A stretch of 64,000 nt of DNA from Martinezella calliandrae (GTDB taxonomy: Bacteria; Pseudomonadota; Alphaproteobacteria; Rhizobiales; Rhizobiaceae): NCBI RefSeq assembly GCF_030272695.1, contig NZ_JARFYN010000035.1, forward strand, positions 39,052 through 103,051. Reading direction: 5' to 3'. Every line of letters begins with the position of its first letter. Positions within the stretch are counted from its first letter, which is position 1. This document shows positions 44,208 to 53,201 of the stretch, one piece after another. The notes beneath the pieces were generated by a model. That model did not search any database. It was given only the letters and a program-made list of their open reading frames with translations, and had not been told where the DNA came from. The translations under genes were made by a program, and so were the position numbers.

Positions 44208-45754
44208 GCACCGTCCGCGATACGCCCCTCCCCCAGGCTGGCAAGGCTGTGGGCATCGAAACCCTGGACATGACCATGCGTTTCGGCAGCTTTACGGCGC
44301 TCGACCACGTGTCCGTGAGCATTCCCGCCGGCACCTTCCACGCTCTACTCGGTGAAAACGGCGCGGGGAAATCGACGCTCGTCAAGTGCATCATGGGCTT
44401 TTATCACCAGACCTCGGGTTCGCTGTCGGTGGATGGTCATGAAGTCGCGGTCGCCTCACCAAAGGATGCGGCGGTCTACGGTCTCGGCATGGTTTACCAG
44501 CATTTTACGCTGGTGCCGTCGCTGACGGGCGCCGAAAACCTCGTCATCAGCCGCGCCGAAGTGCCCGCCGTCATCAATTGGGCGAAAGAACGCAAATCGC
44601 TTGCCACCTTCATGGAACGGATGCCCTTCAAGATCCCGCTTGAACGTCCGGTGAGCGAACTTGCCGCCGGCGAAAAGCAGAAACTCGAAATCGTCAAACA
44701 GCTTTATCTCGGCCGCAGCTTCCTTGTGCTCGACGAACCGACGTCAGTCCTGACGCCGGCCGAGGCCGACGAAATGCTCGGCCTGGTGCGCGGCATGACC
44801 GAAAGCGGCGAACTGACCGTTCTGATGATCTCGCACAAATTCCATGAAGTGACGAAATTCGCCGATGCGGTTTCGATCCTGCGACGCGGTAAGCTTGTCG
44901 GCAGCGGCAAGGTCGGGGAACTTTCGACGACGGAGATGGCGGCGATGATGATCGGCGATGTCAAACTCGCCGAACTCGACGCACGTGTTCCGGTCACGGA
45001 GACTGCTAAACCGGTGTTGCATGTCGAGCGGGTCAAGGCGCCGGACCGTTCCGGCCTGAAGACGATCGAGATCGACAAGTTGACGGTGCGTTCCGGCGAA
45101 ATTGTCGGCATCGCCGGCATTTCCGGCAACGGCCAGAAGGAACTCACTGAAATTCTCGCCGGGCAGCGATCAACCGACGGCGGGTCGGTCAGCGTCAACG
45201 GCGAGACCTATGGCGCAACGCGGCCCGAAACGCGCAGGAACAATGTCCGCTTCATCCCGGAAGAGCCATTGCAGAACGCCTGTGCGCCGCGGATGACCGT
45301 CAGCGAAAATCTCGCTTTCCGCACCTTCGACCTGAAGGAGAACGGCAGTGATGCGATCTGGCTGAACAAGGGCAAGATGAAGAAGCGCGCGACGTCGCTG
45401 ATTTCGGACTTCAAGGTCAAGACTGCCTCATCCTCCTCGCCGATCGCGGCGCTTTCCGGTGGCAATGTCCAGCGGGCGGTCTTGGCACGGGAGCTCACGG
45501 GAGAGGTCGATTTGCTGATCGTCTCCAACCCCTGTTTCGGCCTCGATTTTTCCGCCGTTGCCGAAATCCGCGCCCGCATCATGCGCGCCCGTAATGCCGG
45601 CGCTGCCGTTTTGCTGTTATCAGAAGACCTGGATGAGCTGCTTGAAATGTCGGATCGCATCATGGTGATTTCGGACGGCAAGCTCGTCTACGAAACCCAG
45701 GCGCGCGCCGCCGATATATCCGTGATCGGTGCCCATATGGCGGGGCATCACTGA
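44204..45754 (+). CDS. Double-domain ABC ATPase of the ureide importer
   Basis: A 516-residue RbsA-like double ATPase. Domain 1 has Walker A GENGAGKST, a divergent signature ELAAGEKQKLEIVKQL, Walker B FLVLDEPTSVLTP and MISHKFHEV. Domain 2 has the usual degenerate Walker A (GISGNGQKE), the signature LSGGNVQRAVLARE, and SNPCFGLDFSA in place of a Walker B Asp-Glu. It overlaps biuH upstream by four bases and the second hydrolase downstream by one. It energises the two permeases at 41428 and 42552. Confidence 0.92.
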   Translation: MSTVRDTPLPQAGKAVGIETLDMTMRFGSFTALDHVSVSIPAGTFHALLGENGAGKSTLVKCIMGFYHQTSGSLSVDGHEVAVASPKDAAVYGLGMVYQHFTLVPSLTGAENLVISRAEVPAVINWAKERKSLATFMERMPFKIPLERPVSELAAGEKQKLEIVKQLYLGRSFLVLDEPTSVLTPAEADEMLGLVRGMTESGELTVLMISHKFHEVTKFADAVSILRRGKLVGSGKVGELSTTEMAAMMIGDVKLAELDARVPVTETAKPVLHVERVKAPDRSGLKTIEIDKLTVRSGEIVGIAGISGNGQKELTEILAGQRSTDGGSVSVNGETYGATRPETRRNNVRFIPEEPLQNACAPRMTVSENLAFRTFDLKENGSDAIWLNKGKMKKRATSLISDFKVKTASSSSPIAALSGGNVQRAVLARELTGEVDLLIVSNPCFGLDFSAVAEIRARIMRARNAGAAVLLLSEDLDELLEMSDRIMVISDGKLVYETQARAADISVIGAHMAGHH

Positions 45755-46422
45755 TGGCTGAGATCAAGGCTCAGCCTTTTGCCTTCCCGCTCAAACGCGA
45801 CGCTGTGGCGCTGATCGTCATCGATATGCAGCGCGATTTCGCCGAGCCCGGCGGCTTCGGCGCCAGCCTCGGCAACGATGTCAGCCGCATTGCGAAGATC
45901 GTCCCTGACGTCAAACGGCTGCTCGCGGGTTTCCGCGATGCCGGCCTGCCGGTCATCCACACGATGGAATGCCACAAGCCCGATCTTTCCGACCTGCCGC
46001 CGGCCAAGCGTGACCGCGGCAATCCGTTGCTCAGGATCGGCGATGTCGGACCAATGGGCCGCATCCTCATCGCCGGCGAGCCGGGCACGGCCATCCTGCC
46101 CGAACTGGCCCCCATCGATGGCGAGATCATTATCGAAAAACCGGGCAAGGGCGCCTTCTACGCCACCGATCTCGGCAATATACTGACGAGCAAAGGCATC
46201 AAGCAGCTCGTTTTCGCGGGCGTCACCACGGAAGTCTGCGTCCAGACCACGATGCGCGAGGCAAACGACCGGGGCTATTATTGCCTGCTCGCGGAGGAGG
46301 CAACTGAGAGCTATTTCCCCGAGTTCAAAGCAGCCGCTATCGCGATGATCCGAGCGCAGGGCGCGATTGTCGGCTGGACGGCGCGCGTCGACGACATTCT
46401 GGAGACCATCAATCATGCCTGA
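45754..46422 (+). CDS. Second isochorismatase-like cysteine hydrolase, candidate ureide (triuret?) hydrolase
   Basis: A 222-residue cysteine hydrolase with an intact triad: Asp24 (IVIDMQRDFAEPGGFG), Lys129 (IIEKPGKGAFYATDL) and Cys162 (GVTTEVCVQTTMREANDRGY). It is clearly a paralogue of the biuret hydrolase two genes upstream, but differs around the active site: it lacks the WPYNG arm, and GAFYATDL replaces GSFCATDL. Triuret hydrolase TrtA is known to be clustered with biuH and belongs to this family, so triuret or another acylurea is a plausible substrate. It overlaps the ATPase and cupin genes. Confidence 0.8.
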   Translation: MAEIKAQPFAFPLKRDAVALIVIDMQRDFAEPGGFGASLGNDVSRIAKIVPDVKRLLAGFRDAGLPVIHTMECHKPDLSDLPPAKRDRGNPLLRIGDVGPMGRILIAGEPGTAILPELAPIDGEIIIEKPGKGAFYATDLGNILTSKGIKQLVFAGVTTEVCVQTTMREANDRGYYCLLAEEATESYFPEFKAAAIAMIRAQGAIVGWTARVDDILETINHA

Positions 46423-46768
46423 AACGACACGCGAACTGTTGATGACGGGTGGCTGGAAAGACCTGACTTTCGACCCGTTCCGAGATGAGGTCACCATCCA
46501 CTGGATCAGGCCCTTCGAGGGCGACCAACCGGGCGTCGCGCTGCTGAAATACGAGGCCGGCGCCTCCGTTCCCCGCCACCGGCATGAAGGGCTGGAGACC
46601 ATTTTCGTGCTCGAAGGTGTACAATCAGATGAGGCCGGGGACTATGCCAAGGGCTGTTACATCGTCAATGCCACCGGGAGCGAGCACTCGGTCTGGAGCG
46701 ATACAGGCTGCGTCGTCCTGATCCAATGGGATCGGCCAGTCAGAATATTGGAAGAGGAAAAAGCGTGA
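46415..46768 (+). CDS. Small cupin-domain protein
   Basis: A 117-residue single-domain cupin of the ChrR-like type. Metal ligands are visible in VPRHRHEGLETIFVLEGVQSDEAGDY (His, His, Glu) and GSEHSVWS (His). It overlaps the second hydrolase by eight bases and allophanate hydrolase by four. It could be an enzyme on a small ureide intermediate or a metal-dependent accessory; many such cupins in catabolic operons have no assigned reaction. Expression with the pathway is certain from the overlaps; the function is not. Confidence 0.82.
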   Translation: MPETTRELLMTGGWKDLTFDPFRDEVTIHWIRPFEGDQPGVALLKYEAGASVPRHRHEGLETIFVLEGVQSDEAGDYAKGCYIVNATGSEHSVWSDTGCVVLIQWDRPVRILEEEKA

Positions 46769-48564
46769 CCAGCTCGGCCTTCGACATTTCATCCCTGCAT
46801 GGTTTCTATGCGAGCGGCGGCACCGTTGCCGGCGTTATCGAGGCGGTTTTCGCGCGTATAACGAAGGTCGACGATCCCGGCATCTTCCTGCACCTCTCCG
46901 ACAAAAGGCACTTGCTACAACAGGCGGCCGCTCTCGGGCCTTTTGATCCGGCGGCAAAGCCGCTCTGGGGCATCCCCTTTGCGGTCAAGGACAATATCGA
47001 TGTCGCGGGAATGCCAACGACCGCGGCATGCCCGGATTTCACCTATATGCCCGGGGCCGACGCCACTGTGGTGCGTCTACTGAAGGAGGCCGGCGCACTC
47101 GTTATCGGCAAAACCAACCTCGATCAATTCGCGACCGGTCTGGTCGGTGTCCGTACGCCCTATCCCGCACCGCGCAATGCCATGGACCCTGATTTGGTAC
47201 CCGGTGGCTCAAGCTCGGGCTCGGCGGTCGCGACGGCGCAGGGCATCGTCAGTTTTGCGCTCGGCACCGATACCGCGGGCTCTGGGCGCGTCCCCGCCGG
47301 CCTCAATAATATCGTCGGCCTCAAGCCCAGTCTTGGGGCAATATCGACGACCGGCGTCATCCCCGCCTGCCGCACGCTGGATTGCGTTTCGATCTTCGCA
47401 TTGACGGTCGAGGACGCCTGGCGGGTGTTCGAGGTTGCGGCGCGCCACGATGCCACGGACGCCTATTCGAAAACCATCCCCGCCGATGGTTTTGGGCAGA
47501 CGCTGCCGGTCTTGACCATCGGCGTCCCGGCCGGAGCCGACCGACTGTTTTTCGGCGATGCCGTCATGGAAGCGGCCTATGACACCGCCTTGCAGATGCT
47601 GACAAAGCTCGGTCACCGGCTGGTGGAAGTACCGTTTGGCGATTTTTACGAGGTAGCAAACCTGCTTTATGAAGGCGCCTGGGTGGCGGAGCGCTATGCG
47701 GCCGTGAAGGACTTCTTCGACGCCAAGGAGGCAAGCTTCCACCCCGTCACACGCAAAATCTATAGCGGCGCAAAGCAGCTTTCCGCGGCCGACGCCTTCA
47801 AGGGCCTCTATGCGCTGCAGGCCTTGACGCAAAAGGTCGCGCCGCTGATCGCATCGGTCGATCTTTTCTGCGTGCCGACCGCACCGACCCACTATAGGCG
47901 TGCCGACATCGAAGCCGAACCGATCCGCGAGAACTCGCGTCTTGGTACCTACACCAACTTCGTCAATCTCCTCGATATGTGCGGCATTGCCGTGCCGACG
48001 GGGCTTAGAAGCGACGGCCGCCCGGCCAGCGTCACCCTGTTGGCGCCATCAGGCAAGGACGGGCTGATTGCCGCGCTCGCCCGGGATCTTCACAGAGCCA
48101 GCGGCCTCACGCTCGGCGCCACCGGCTGGCACCAGCCGCGGTGGGAAGAACGTCGTGCCGCCGATGAGCCCCGAATGATCGATATCGTGGTGGTAGGCGC
48201 CCATCTCTCCGGCATGCCACTCAACGTGCAACTGCGCGACCTTGACGGCCGTCTTGCACGCCACGCGCGAACATCGGCCTGCTACCGTCTATATGCATTG
48301 GCGGGGCAAGTTCCCGCCAAACCAGGGCTCATCCGTGTCGGCGCGGAGGCTGGCGGTCAGATTGATGTCGAGGTCTGGCAGTTGGCGCCAGCCGCCTTCG
48401 GCCAGTTCGTCGCGGCTGTCCCCCCGCCACTCTGCATTGGTACGATCGCGTTGTCAGATGGGACCTCTGCCAAAGGATTTCTTGTCGAAGCGACCGCGAT
48501 CGCCGATGCGACCGACATCACGCATTATGGCGGCTGGCGCAGCTATGTTGCGGCGACAACGTAG
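46765..48564 (+). CDS. atzF: Allophanate hydrolase (AtzF type), GTG start
   Basis: A 599-residue amidase-signature enzyme of the length of AtzF. The Ser-cisSer-Lys triad is Lys75 (PFAVKDNIDVAG), Ser149 (VPGGSSSGSAVA) and Ser173 (TDTAGSGRVPAGL), a constant offset from AtzF Lys91, Ser165 and Ser189. After the amidase domain (to about residue 440) comes the C-terminal allophanate-hydrolase domain (VVVGAHLSGMPLNVQLRDLDGRL). It splits allophanate, the product of BiuH, to ammonia and CO2. The GTG start overlaps the cupin stop, with GAGG upstream. It is the last gene of the operon. Confidence 0.93.
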   Translation: MTSSAFDISSLHGFYASGGTVAGVIEAVFARITKVDDPGIFLHLSDKRHLLQQAAALGPFDPAAKPLWGIPFAVKDNIDVAGMPTTAACPDFTYMPGADATVVRLLKEAGALVIGKTNLDQFATGLVGVRTPYPAPRNAMDPDLVPGGSSSGSAVATAQGIVSFALGTDTAGSGRVPAGLNNIVGLKPSLGAISTTGVIPACRTLDCVSIFALTVEDAWRVFEVAARHDATDAYSKTIPADGFGQTLPVLTIGVPAGADRLFFGDAVMEAAYDTALQMLTKLGHRLVEVPFGDFYEVANLLYEGAWVAERYAAVKDFFDAKEASFHPVTRKIYSGAKQLSAADAFKGLYALQALTQKVAPLIASVDLFCVPTAPTHYRRADIEAEPIRENSRLGTYTNFVNLLDMCGIAVPTGLRSDGRPASVTLLAPSGKDGLIAALARDLHRASGLTLGATGWHQPRWEERRAADEPRMIDIVVVGAHLSGMPLNVQLRDLDGRLARHARTSACYRLYALAGQVPAKPGLIRVGAEAGGQIDVEVWQLAPAAFGQFVAAVPPPLCIGTIALSDGTSAKGFLVEATAIADATDITHYGGWRSYVAATT

Positions 48565-48585
48565 CGTCAAGGCCGTTGGAGCATT

Positions 48586-49191
48586 TTATGCCCGGAAGGT
48601 TTTCCCGAGTTCGGTCTCGGACAAGTTATAATAGTGACGAAAATTGTAGACCAACGGTGACCACTTGTTCGGATCGATATGATCACTGCCGTCTTTCAAA
48701 AACACTTCGCAGGCATGTACCTGCAATATCTCGATAACGGCGACGAGGCCGCCGCCAAGTTCCGCTAGTTTTTTCCCGCCCATTTCGTGGAGTGACAGGA
48801 CGCGGGCTTCCATTTGAAAGGGGCATTCTGCAGCCCTCACAGGGCGAACTGACTCGCTGTCGAGCCTGGATAATCCTGCTGCCGCAAATTTGTCCTTCTC
48901 CGTCCTGAATTGCTTGGATTTCAGTTCGGGTACGGGGTCTTTGCCGGTCAGCGGTGCGAGCTTTTCGACCATCTGCCACATGGACGGAGAGGGAAGATTT
49001 ACGACACATTCCGCATGCCGCGCGAGGTTCTCCGCGAGCTTGGCGTCATTCAAAAGGCCAAGCGACATCGTCCAGCCAAGCGCCCAAAATGATGAGATCG
49101 GCGACAAATTCGTCGAACCATCCTCATTCAAGCTGCTGATGAGTGCGACAGGGGTTCCGAAATATAGGATTTTTGGTTCAACGGTCCTCAC
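48586..49191 (-). CDS. Flavin reductase-like (FMN-binding split-barrel) protein
   Basis: A 201-residue protein of the flavin reductase-like class, with FGTPVALISSLNEDGSTNLSPISSFWALGWTMSLGLL as the typical FMN-binding N-terminal strand pair and CVVNLPSPSMWQMVEKLA following. Such proteins bind FMN and may supply reduced flavin or act on small substrates. It lies 21 bp from the convergent allophanate hydrolase stop and on the other side is 99 bp from AnmK, so it could be independent or the tail of the peptidoglycan operon. Confidence 0.85.
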   Translation of the reverse strand: MRTVEPKILYFGTPVALISSLNEDGSTNLSPISSFWALGWTMSLGLLNDAKLAENLARHAECVVNLPSPSMWQMVEKLAPLTGKDPVPELKSKQFRTEKDKFAAAGLSRLDSESVRPVRAAECPFQMEARVLSLHEMGGKKLAELGGGLVAVIEILQVHACEVFLKDGSDHIDPNKWSPLVYNFRHYYNLSETELGKTFRA

Positions 49192-49290
49192 TTCGTCCTC
49201 TTGAAACAGGATGCGTCTACATCACCGTAATCGATTTTCGCTCGGCGATGGTTCGACTAGGATCGAAGTATGGTTTCCGCCGAAGCAGGC

Positions 49291-50406
49291 CTATTGCGCA
49301 AGGCGGCCGCCGCACATCGGCGTCGGCGCGCCTGTCGTGCCCGGGAAGCTGATCGGCAGGCCTCTCAAGACGCGGACAGCCAAAAATGCGAAGCATTCGG
49401 CTTCCACTGCGTCACCGCGCCAGCCGAGGGTTTCGGCCGAGATTGGCTCGACGCCGGCACGGGTCTCGAGCATCGACATGATGGTCGGATTGCGGCGGCC
49501 GCCGCCGCTCACCACCAGTTTTTTCGGACGACGAGGCAAAAGGTCCAGGGCCTTGCCGACGGCAGATGCGGTGAAGGCGGACAGCGTTGCCGCGCCGTCC
49601 TCGGGGCCGAGCCCGTCGGCCATAGCGGCGCCGAAGTCGAAACGATCCAGTGATTTCGGATAGGGGGCGCTGAGATAGGGGTGTTGCAAAAGCTTCGCGA
49701 GCCTCGCCTCATCGACCGTACCAGCCTGGCCGAGCGCGCCGTCCCTGTCCATCTCGCCAAGGCCATGAGATCTAACGAAATCATTGAGGGGCGCATTGGC
49801 CGGCCCGGTGTCAAAGGCCACGAAATTGCCCTCGCCGTCCGACCAGGTGATATTGGCGACGCCGCCGAGATTGAGGATGGCGGTATCGTCGCCGGCACCC
49901 GCGCGGCGCAATAGCGCGGTATGGTAGGCCGCTGCCAGGGGCGCGCCCTGACCGCCTGCACGCACGTCGGCGGTACGGAAGTCATAGGCAACCTTGGTGC
50001 CGAGGATGGAACGCATCAACTCGCCGTCGCCGAGCTGGCGTGTGTCGCCCAGGCGATCCTTCTGTGGGGCGCGATGGAGCACGGTCTGGCCATGGAAGCC
50101 GACCACGCCGATATCGGCCATGGTCAGGCCAAAGTTTTCGACAAGTTCCTTGACTGCCGCTGACTGCGCACGCGTCAAAGCCTCCTCGGCTTGCTTGAAA
50201 ATTTCCGGCTCGGGCCCGTCGAAATTCCAAATCCTCGCCTGCGCCAATGTCTCTTCCAGCAATGTCTTGATCCATTCCGGATAAGGCGCCAGTACATAAG
50301 GACCGAACTCCTCGATGCGCTCGCCATCGGTCTTGAGCAGGGCGACATCGATATTGCCGTCGAGAACGGTACCGGTCATCAGACCGACGGCCCAGATTGG
50401 TTCCAT
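49291..50406 (-). CDS. anmK: Anhydro-N-acetylmuramic acid kinase
   Basis: A 371-residue kinase that opens the 1,6-anhydro ring of anhydro-MurNAc and phosphorylates it to MurNAc-6-phosphate, feeding MurQ. The N-terminal phosphate loop is GLMTGTVLDGNIDVALL (family consensus GLMSGTSLDGxD). GFHGQTVLHRAP, TADVRAGGQGAPLAAAYH, ILNLGGVANIT and VVSGGGRRNPTIM complete the pattern. The start at 50406 gives the normal family length. It is the last gene of the minus-strand operon, 10 bp after the serine hydrolase. Confidence 0.94.
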   Translation of the reverse strand: MEPIWAVGLMTGTVLDGNIDVALLKTDGERIEEFGPYVLAPYPEWIKTLLEETLAQARIWNFDGPEPEIFKQAEEALTRAQSAAVKELVENFGLTMADIGVVGFHGQTVLHRAPQKDRLGDTRQLGDGELMRSILGTKVAYDFRTADVRAGGQGAPLAAAYHTALLRRAGAGDDTAILNLGGVANITWSDGEGNFVAFDTGPANAPLNDFVRSHGLGEMDRDGALGQAGTVDEARLAKLLQHPYLSAPYPKSLDRFDFGAAMADGLGPEDGAATLSAFTASAVGKALDLLPRRPKKLVVSGGGRRNPTIMSMLETRAGVEPISAETLGWRGDAVEAECFAFLAVRVLRGLPISFPGTTGAPTPMCGGRLAQ

Positions 50407-50416
50407 GATCAAGCTC

Positions 50417-51436
50417 CTAAGCTCTATTGACGAAATCGCCGACGGTCTGGCGAAGCGCCACGATCCCACTGTCGAAATGGCGAGTCGGATGAATACGGTT
50501 GGTAAGCAAAGTCCAGGCCCTGCCCTGATCGAAATCGATCCAGAGACCAGTGCCGGTGAAGCCGGTATGACCGATCGTACCCGGCGAGCAAAAGTTGCCC
50601 CCGGACCAGCCGCCATAAGGCCGCTCCCACCCATGGGTGCGTGTCGCCGATAACGGCGTGCGCATCAAAGTGATCGAGCCTTCGGCAGCGCCGGTCCCGG
50701 CGAGCAATCCCTCGGCAAAATCGAGAATCGAGCCTGCCGTTCCAAACAGACCGGCATGACCTGCGCCCTGCAGGGCCGAACAATTGTCATCGTGGACTTC
50801 GCCAGAGAGAACGCGGTGACGCCAGGTGCAATCTTCTGTCGCAGCCGCCTGATCGGGTGGGGCCGAGAAGGCGAAGCCCGGTCCTGCATCCATGTCGCGG
50901 ATCGTCTGACCCGTCAGGCGCTCCAGCGCAAAGCCGAGCAGAATGAAGTTGATATCGGAATAAACCGGCGGACCGGCCCGCCACTCCCGCTGCAGGACAA
51001 ATGCACGCAGCAGATCGTGATCGCGGCTATAGGTATAAAGCGGCTCGACGGCGGGAAAGGGCGTCTGATGGCCGAGGCATTGGCGAAAGGTCACTTTCCG
51101 CTCCCAGGCAGCCGCATCATATTGGCGCAGATCCGGCAGCAGCGAAATCAGCGGCGCGTCGAGATCGATCGTGCCTGCTTCCGCCAGAGCCAGGATGCGC
51201 GGCGTGGTGAATATCACTTTGGTCAGCGAGGCAAGATCGAACCATGTATCGGCAAACATCTGCCGCGTGACCGGAATCCTCTGCGCCGAGCCGATCGCTC
51301 GCACCATCTTGTTGCCGTCGCGATCGATAATGCCGAGTACGCCGCCGGGAATGCGCCCGGCCGCGACCGCTGCATCAACCGGCACGAACGCCCGGTCGAA
51401 ACGCTGTGCGAATTCCAAATTTTCTGCTGCCGCCAT
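50417..51436 (-). CDS. Serine hydrolase, beta-lactamase/esterase family
   Basis: A 339-residue serine hydrolase of the class C beta-lactamase family, without a signal peptide. The motifs are Ser70-x-x-Lys73 (LASLTKV), Tyr159-Ser-Asp (VYSDINF) and a late HTG (IGHTGFTGTG). The start at 51436 has GGGAGGGGA immediately upstream. Bacillus murQ operons contain a beta-lactamase-fold amidase (AmiE) that removes peptides from MurNAc, so a muropeptide amidase role is attractive here, though other esterase activities are possible. It lies between the importer ATPase and anmK. Confidence 0.87.
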   Translation of the reverse strand: MAAAENLEFAQRFDRAFVPVDAAVAAGRIPGGVLGIIDRDGNKMVRAIGSAQRIPVTRQMFADTWFDLASLTKVIFTTPRILALAEAGTIDLDAPLISLLPDLRQYDAAAWERKVTFRQCLGHQTPFPAVEPLYTYSRDHDLLRAFVLQREWRAGPPVYSDINFILLGFALERLTGQTIRDMDAGPGFAFSAPPDQAAATEDCTWRHRVLSGEVHDDNCSALQGAGHAGLFGTAGSILDFAEGLLAGTGAAEGSITLMRTPLSATRTHGWERPYGGWSGGNFCSPGTIGHTGFTGTGLWIDFDQGRAWTLLTNRIHPTRHFDSGIVALRQTVGDFVNRA

Positions 51437-51458
51437 GCTCCCCTCCCGTCGCGGTCTG

Positions 51459-53201
51459 TCAGGCTTCCGCCTGGGCCATATGATCTGGAGCAAACTGGCG
51501 CCATTGCGGCGCGGCCGGCTCGAAGCCCAGTGGGCGCACCAGCGAGGGGACCTGGCGCGTATCCAGCGCAAAATTCTCCCGCCGCCGATCGACAGTCGGA
51601 ACTGCCGAGATCAGCCGCTTGGTATAAGAATGCTTCGGCTGCGACAGCACCGAGGCGGCATCGCCGATCTCGACAATCTGGCCGGCATAGATCACGGCGA
51701 TCCTGTGCGCGATCCGCTCAACGACTGCCATGTCATGCGAGATGAAAAGATAGGCGAGCCGGAACTCGCGCTGCAATTCGATCAACAGGTCCAGAACTTG
51801 CGCCTGAACGGAGACATCCAATGCCGAGACGGCCTCGTCCAACACAAGAACGGAAGGGCTCAACATCAGCGCCCGCGCGATGCACAGTCTCTGGCGCTGC
51901 CCGCCCGAAAACTCGTGTGGATAGCGTTCCAGACTATTCTCAGGCAGGCCGACACGCTTCAGCAACATGGCCATTCTGTCGCGCGTTTTCCCCGATGCAC
52001 GGCCTCCGGCAGCGATGATGGGTTCGGCCAGGATACTATCGACCCGAAGTCGTGGGTTGAGCGAGGCATAGGGGTTCTGAAACACCATCTGCACGGCACT
52101 CGTCCGATCGGCCGTCTTGCCGGTATTCGCCGTAAACGTGCCGCGCGTCGACTTCACCAATCCGAGGATTGCCCGCGCGGTGGTGGATTTGCCCGAGCCG
52201 CTTTCGCCGACGATTGCTAGCGTTTCGCCGGCCAACAGATCGAAGCCGACGCCTTCGACAGCATGCACTTCGCCGGTCGGACGGTGGAAGAAGCTGCCCG
52301 ATACCGGAAAGCGAACAGTCAGCCCGTCAACCTTTAGCGCCGGTGCAGTGGTTGCGGTCTCATCGCGGCTGAAATCCGATCGCGCCGCGCGGCCTGCCGA
52401 AAAATGCGGGACGGAATGAAGGAGATGCTGCGTATAAGGATGGCTGGGTTTGTCGAGGATCTGGTTTAGCTCACCCTGTTCGACAGCTCGGCCTGCCTGC
52501 ATCACCATGACCTTGTCGGCGATGCCGGCAACGAGACCGATGTCGTGGGTGATGAAGATCATCGACATGCCGGTCTCTCGCTTCAACTCGGCAAGAAGCG
52601 CCATGATCTGCGCTTGCACCGTCACGTCCAGCGCCGTCGTTGGCTCGTCGGCAATCAGCAGGCGAGGATTGCAAGCGAGCGCGGTCGCGATCATCACGCG
52701 CTGCAGCATGCCGCCGGAGAGTTGGTTCGGGCAATATTTCAGCCGCCGCGCAGCATCGGGGAACTGGACACGATCCAGCGCATCCTTTGCGGCAGCCGTT
52801 GCCTGACGGCCGGTCAAGCCGCGATGCAAGCGGAAAGACTCTTCAATCTGCGTGCCGACGGTCAGCACCGGATTGAGGGAGGTCATTGGCTCCTGGAAGA
52901 TCATGCCGATTTCGGCGCCACGGATTTTCGTCAATGCCGCTTCGGTCGCCGTCGTCAGGTCGAGAACGCTGTTATCGGTCCGCCTCAGCTTGATCGAGCC
53001 GCCGACGATGCGGCCACCGCCGAAATCGACGAGACGGTTGATCGACAGCGCGGTCACCGATTTTCCCGAGCCGCTTTCGCCGACGATCGCCAGCGTCTCG
53101 CCGGCGGCGAGATCGAAACTGACGCCGTGGACGATCCTGTTGGCCTGCGGATCACGGCCAAAGCCCACATGCAGATCAAAAACAGAAAGCAGGGGGCTCA
53201 C
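51459..53201 (-). CDS. Fused DppD-DppF-type ABC ATPase
   Basis: A 580-residue fusion of two oligopeptide/nickel-type ATPases. Domain 1 has GESGSGKSVTA, LSGGMLQRVMIATAL and LLIADEPTTALDVTVQ. Domain 2 has GESGSGKSTTARAI, FSGGQRQRLCIARAL and VLVLDEAVSALDVSVQ, where the DEP of Walker B is DEA. It overlaps the permease gene by four bases. Such fused ATPases serve Dpp/Opp/Yej importers. In this operon the cargo is probably a muropeptide or anhydro-muropeptide. Confidence 0.93.
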   Translation of the reverse strand: MSPLLSVFDLHVGFGRDPQANRIVHGVSFDLAAGETLAIVGESGSGKSVTALSINRLVDFGGGRIVGGSIKLRRTDNSVLDLTTATEAALTKIRGAEIGMIFQEPMTSLNPVLTVGTQIEESFRLHRGLTGRQATAAAKDALDRVQFPDAARRLKYCPNQLSGGMLQRVMIATALACNPRLLIADEPTTALDVTVQAQIMALLAELKRETGMSMIFITHDIGLVAGIADKVMVMQAGRAVEQGELNQILDKPSHPYTQHLLHSVPHFSAGRAARSDFSRDETATTAPALKVDGLTVRFPVSGSFFHRPTGEVHAVEGVGFDLLAGETLAIVGESGSGKSTTARAILGLVKSTRGTFTANTGKTADRTSAVQMVFQNPYASLNPRLRVDSILAEPIIAAGGRASGKTRDRMAMLLKRVGLPENSLERYPHEFSGGQRQRLCIARALMLSPSVLVLDEAVSALDVSVQAQVLDLLIELQREFRLAYLFISHDMAVVERIAHRIAVIYAGQIVEIGDAASVLSQPKHSYTKRLISAVPTVDRRRENFALDTRQVPSLVRPLGFEPAAPQWRQFAPDHMAQAEA

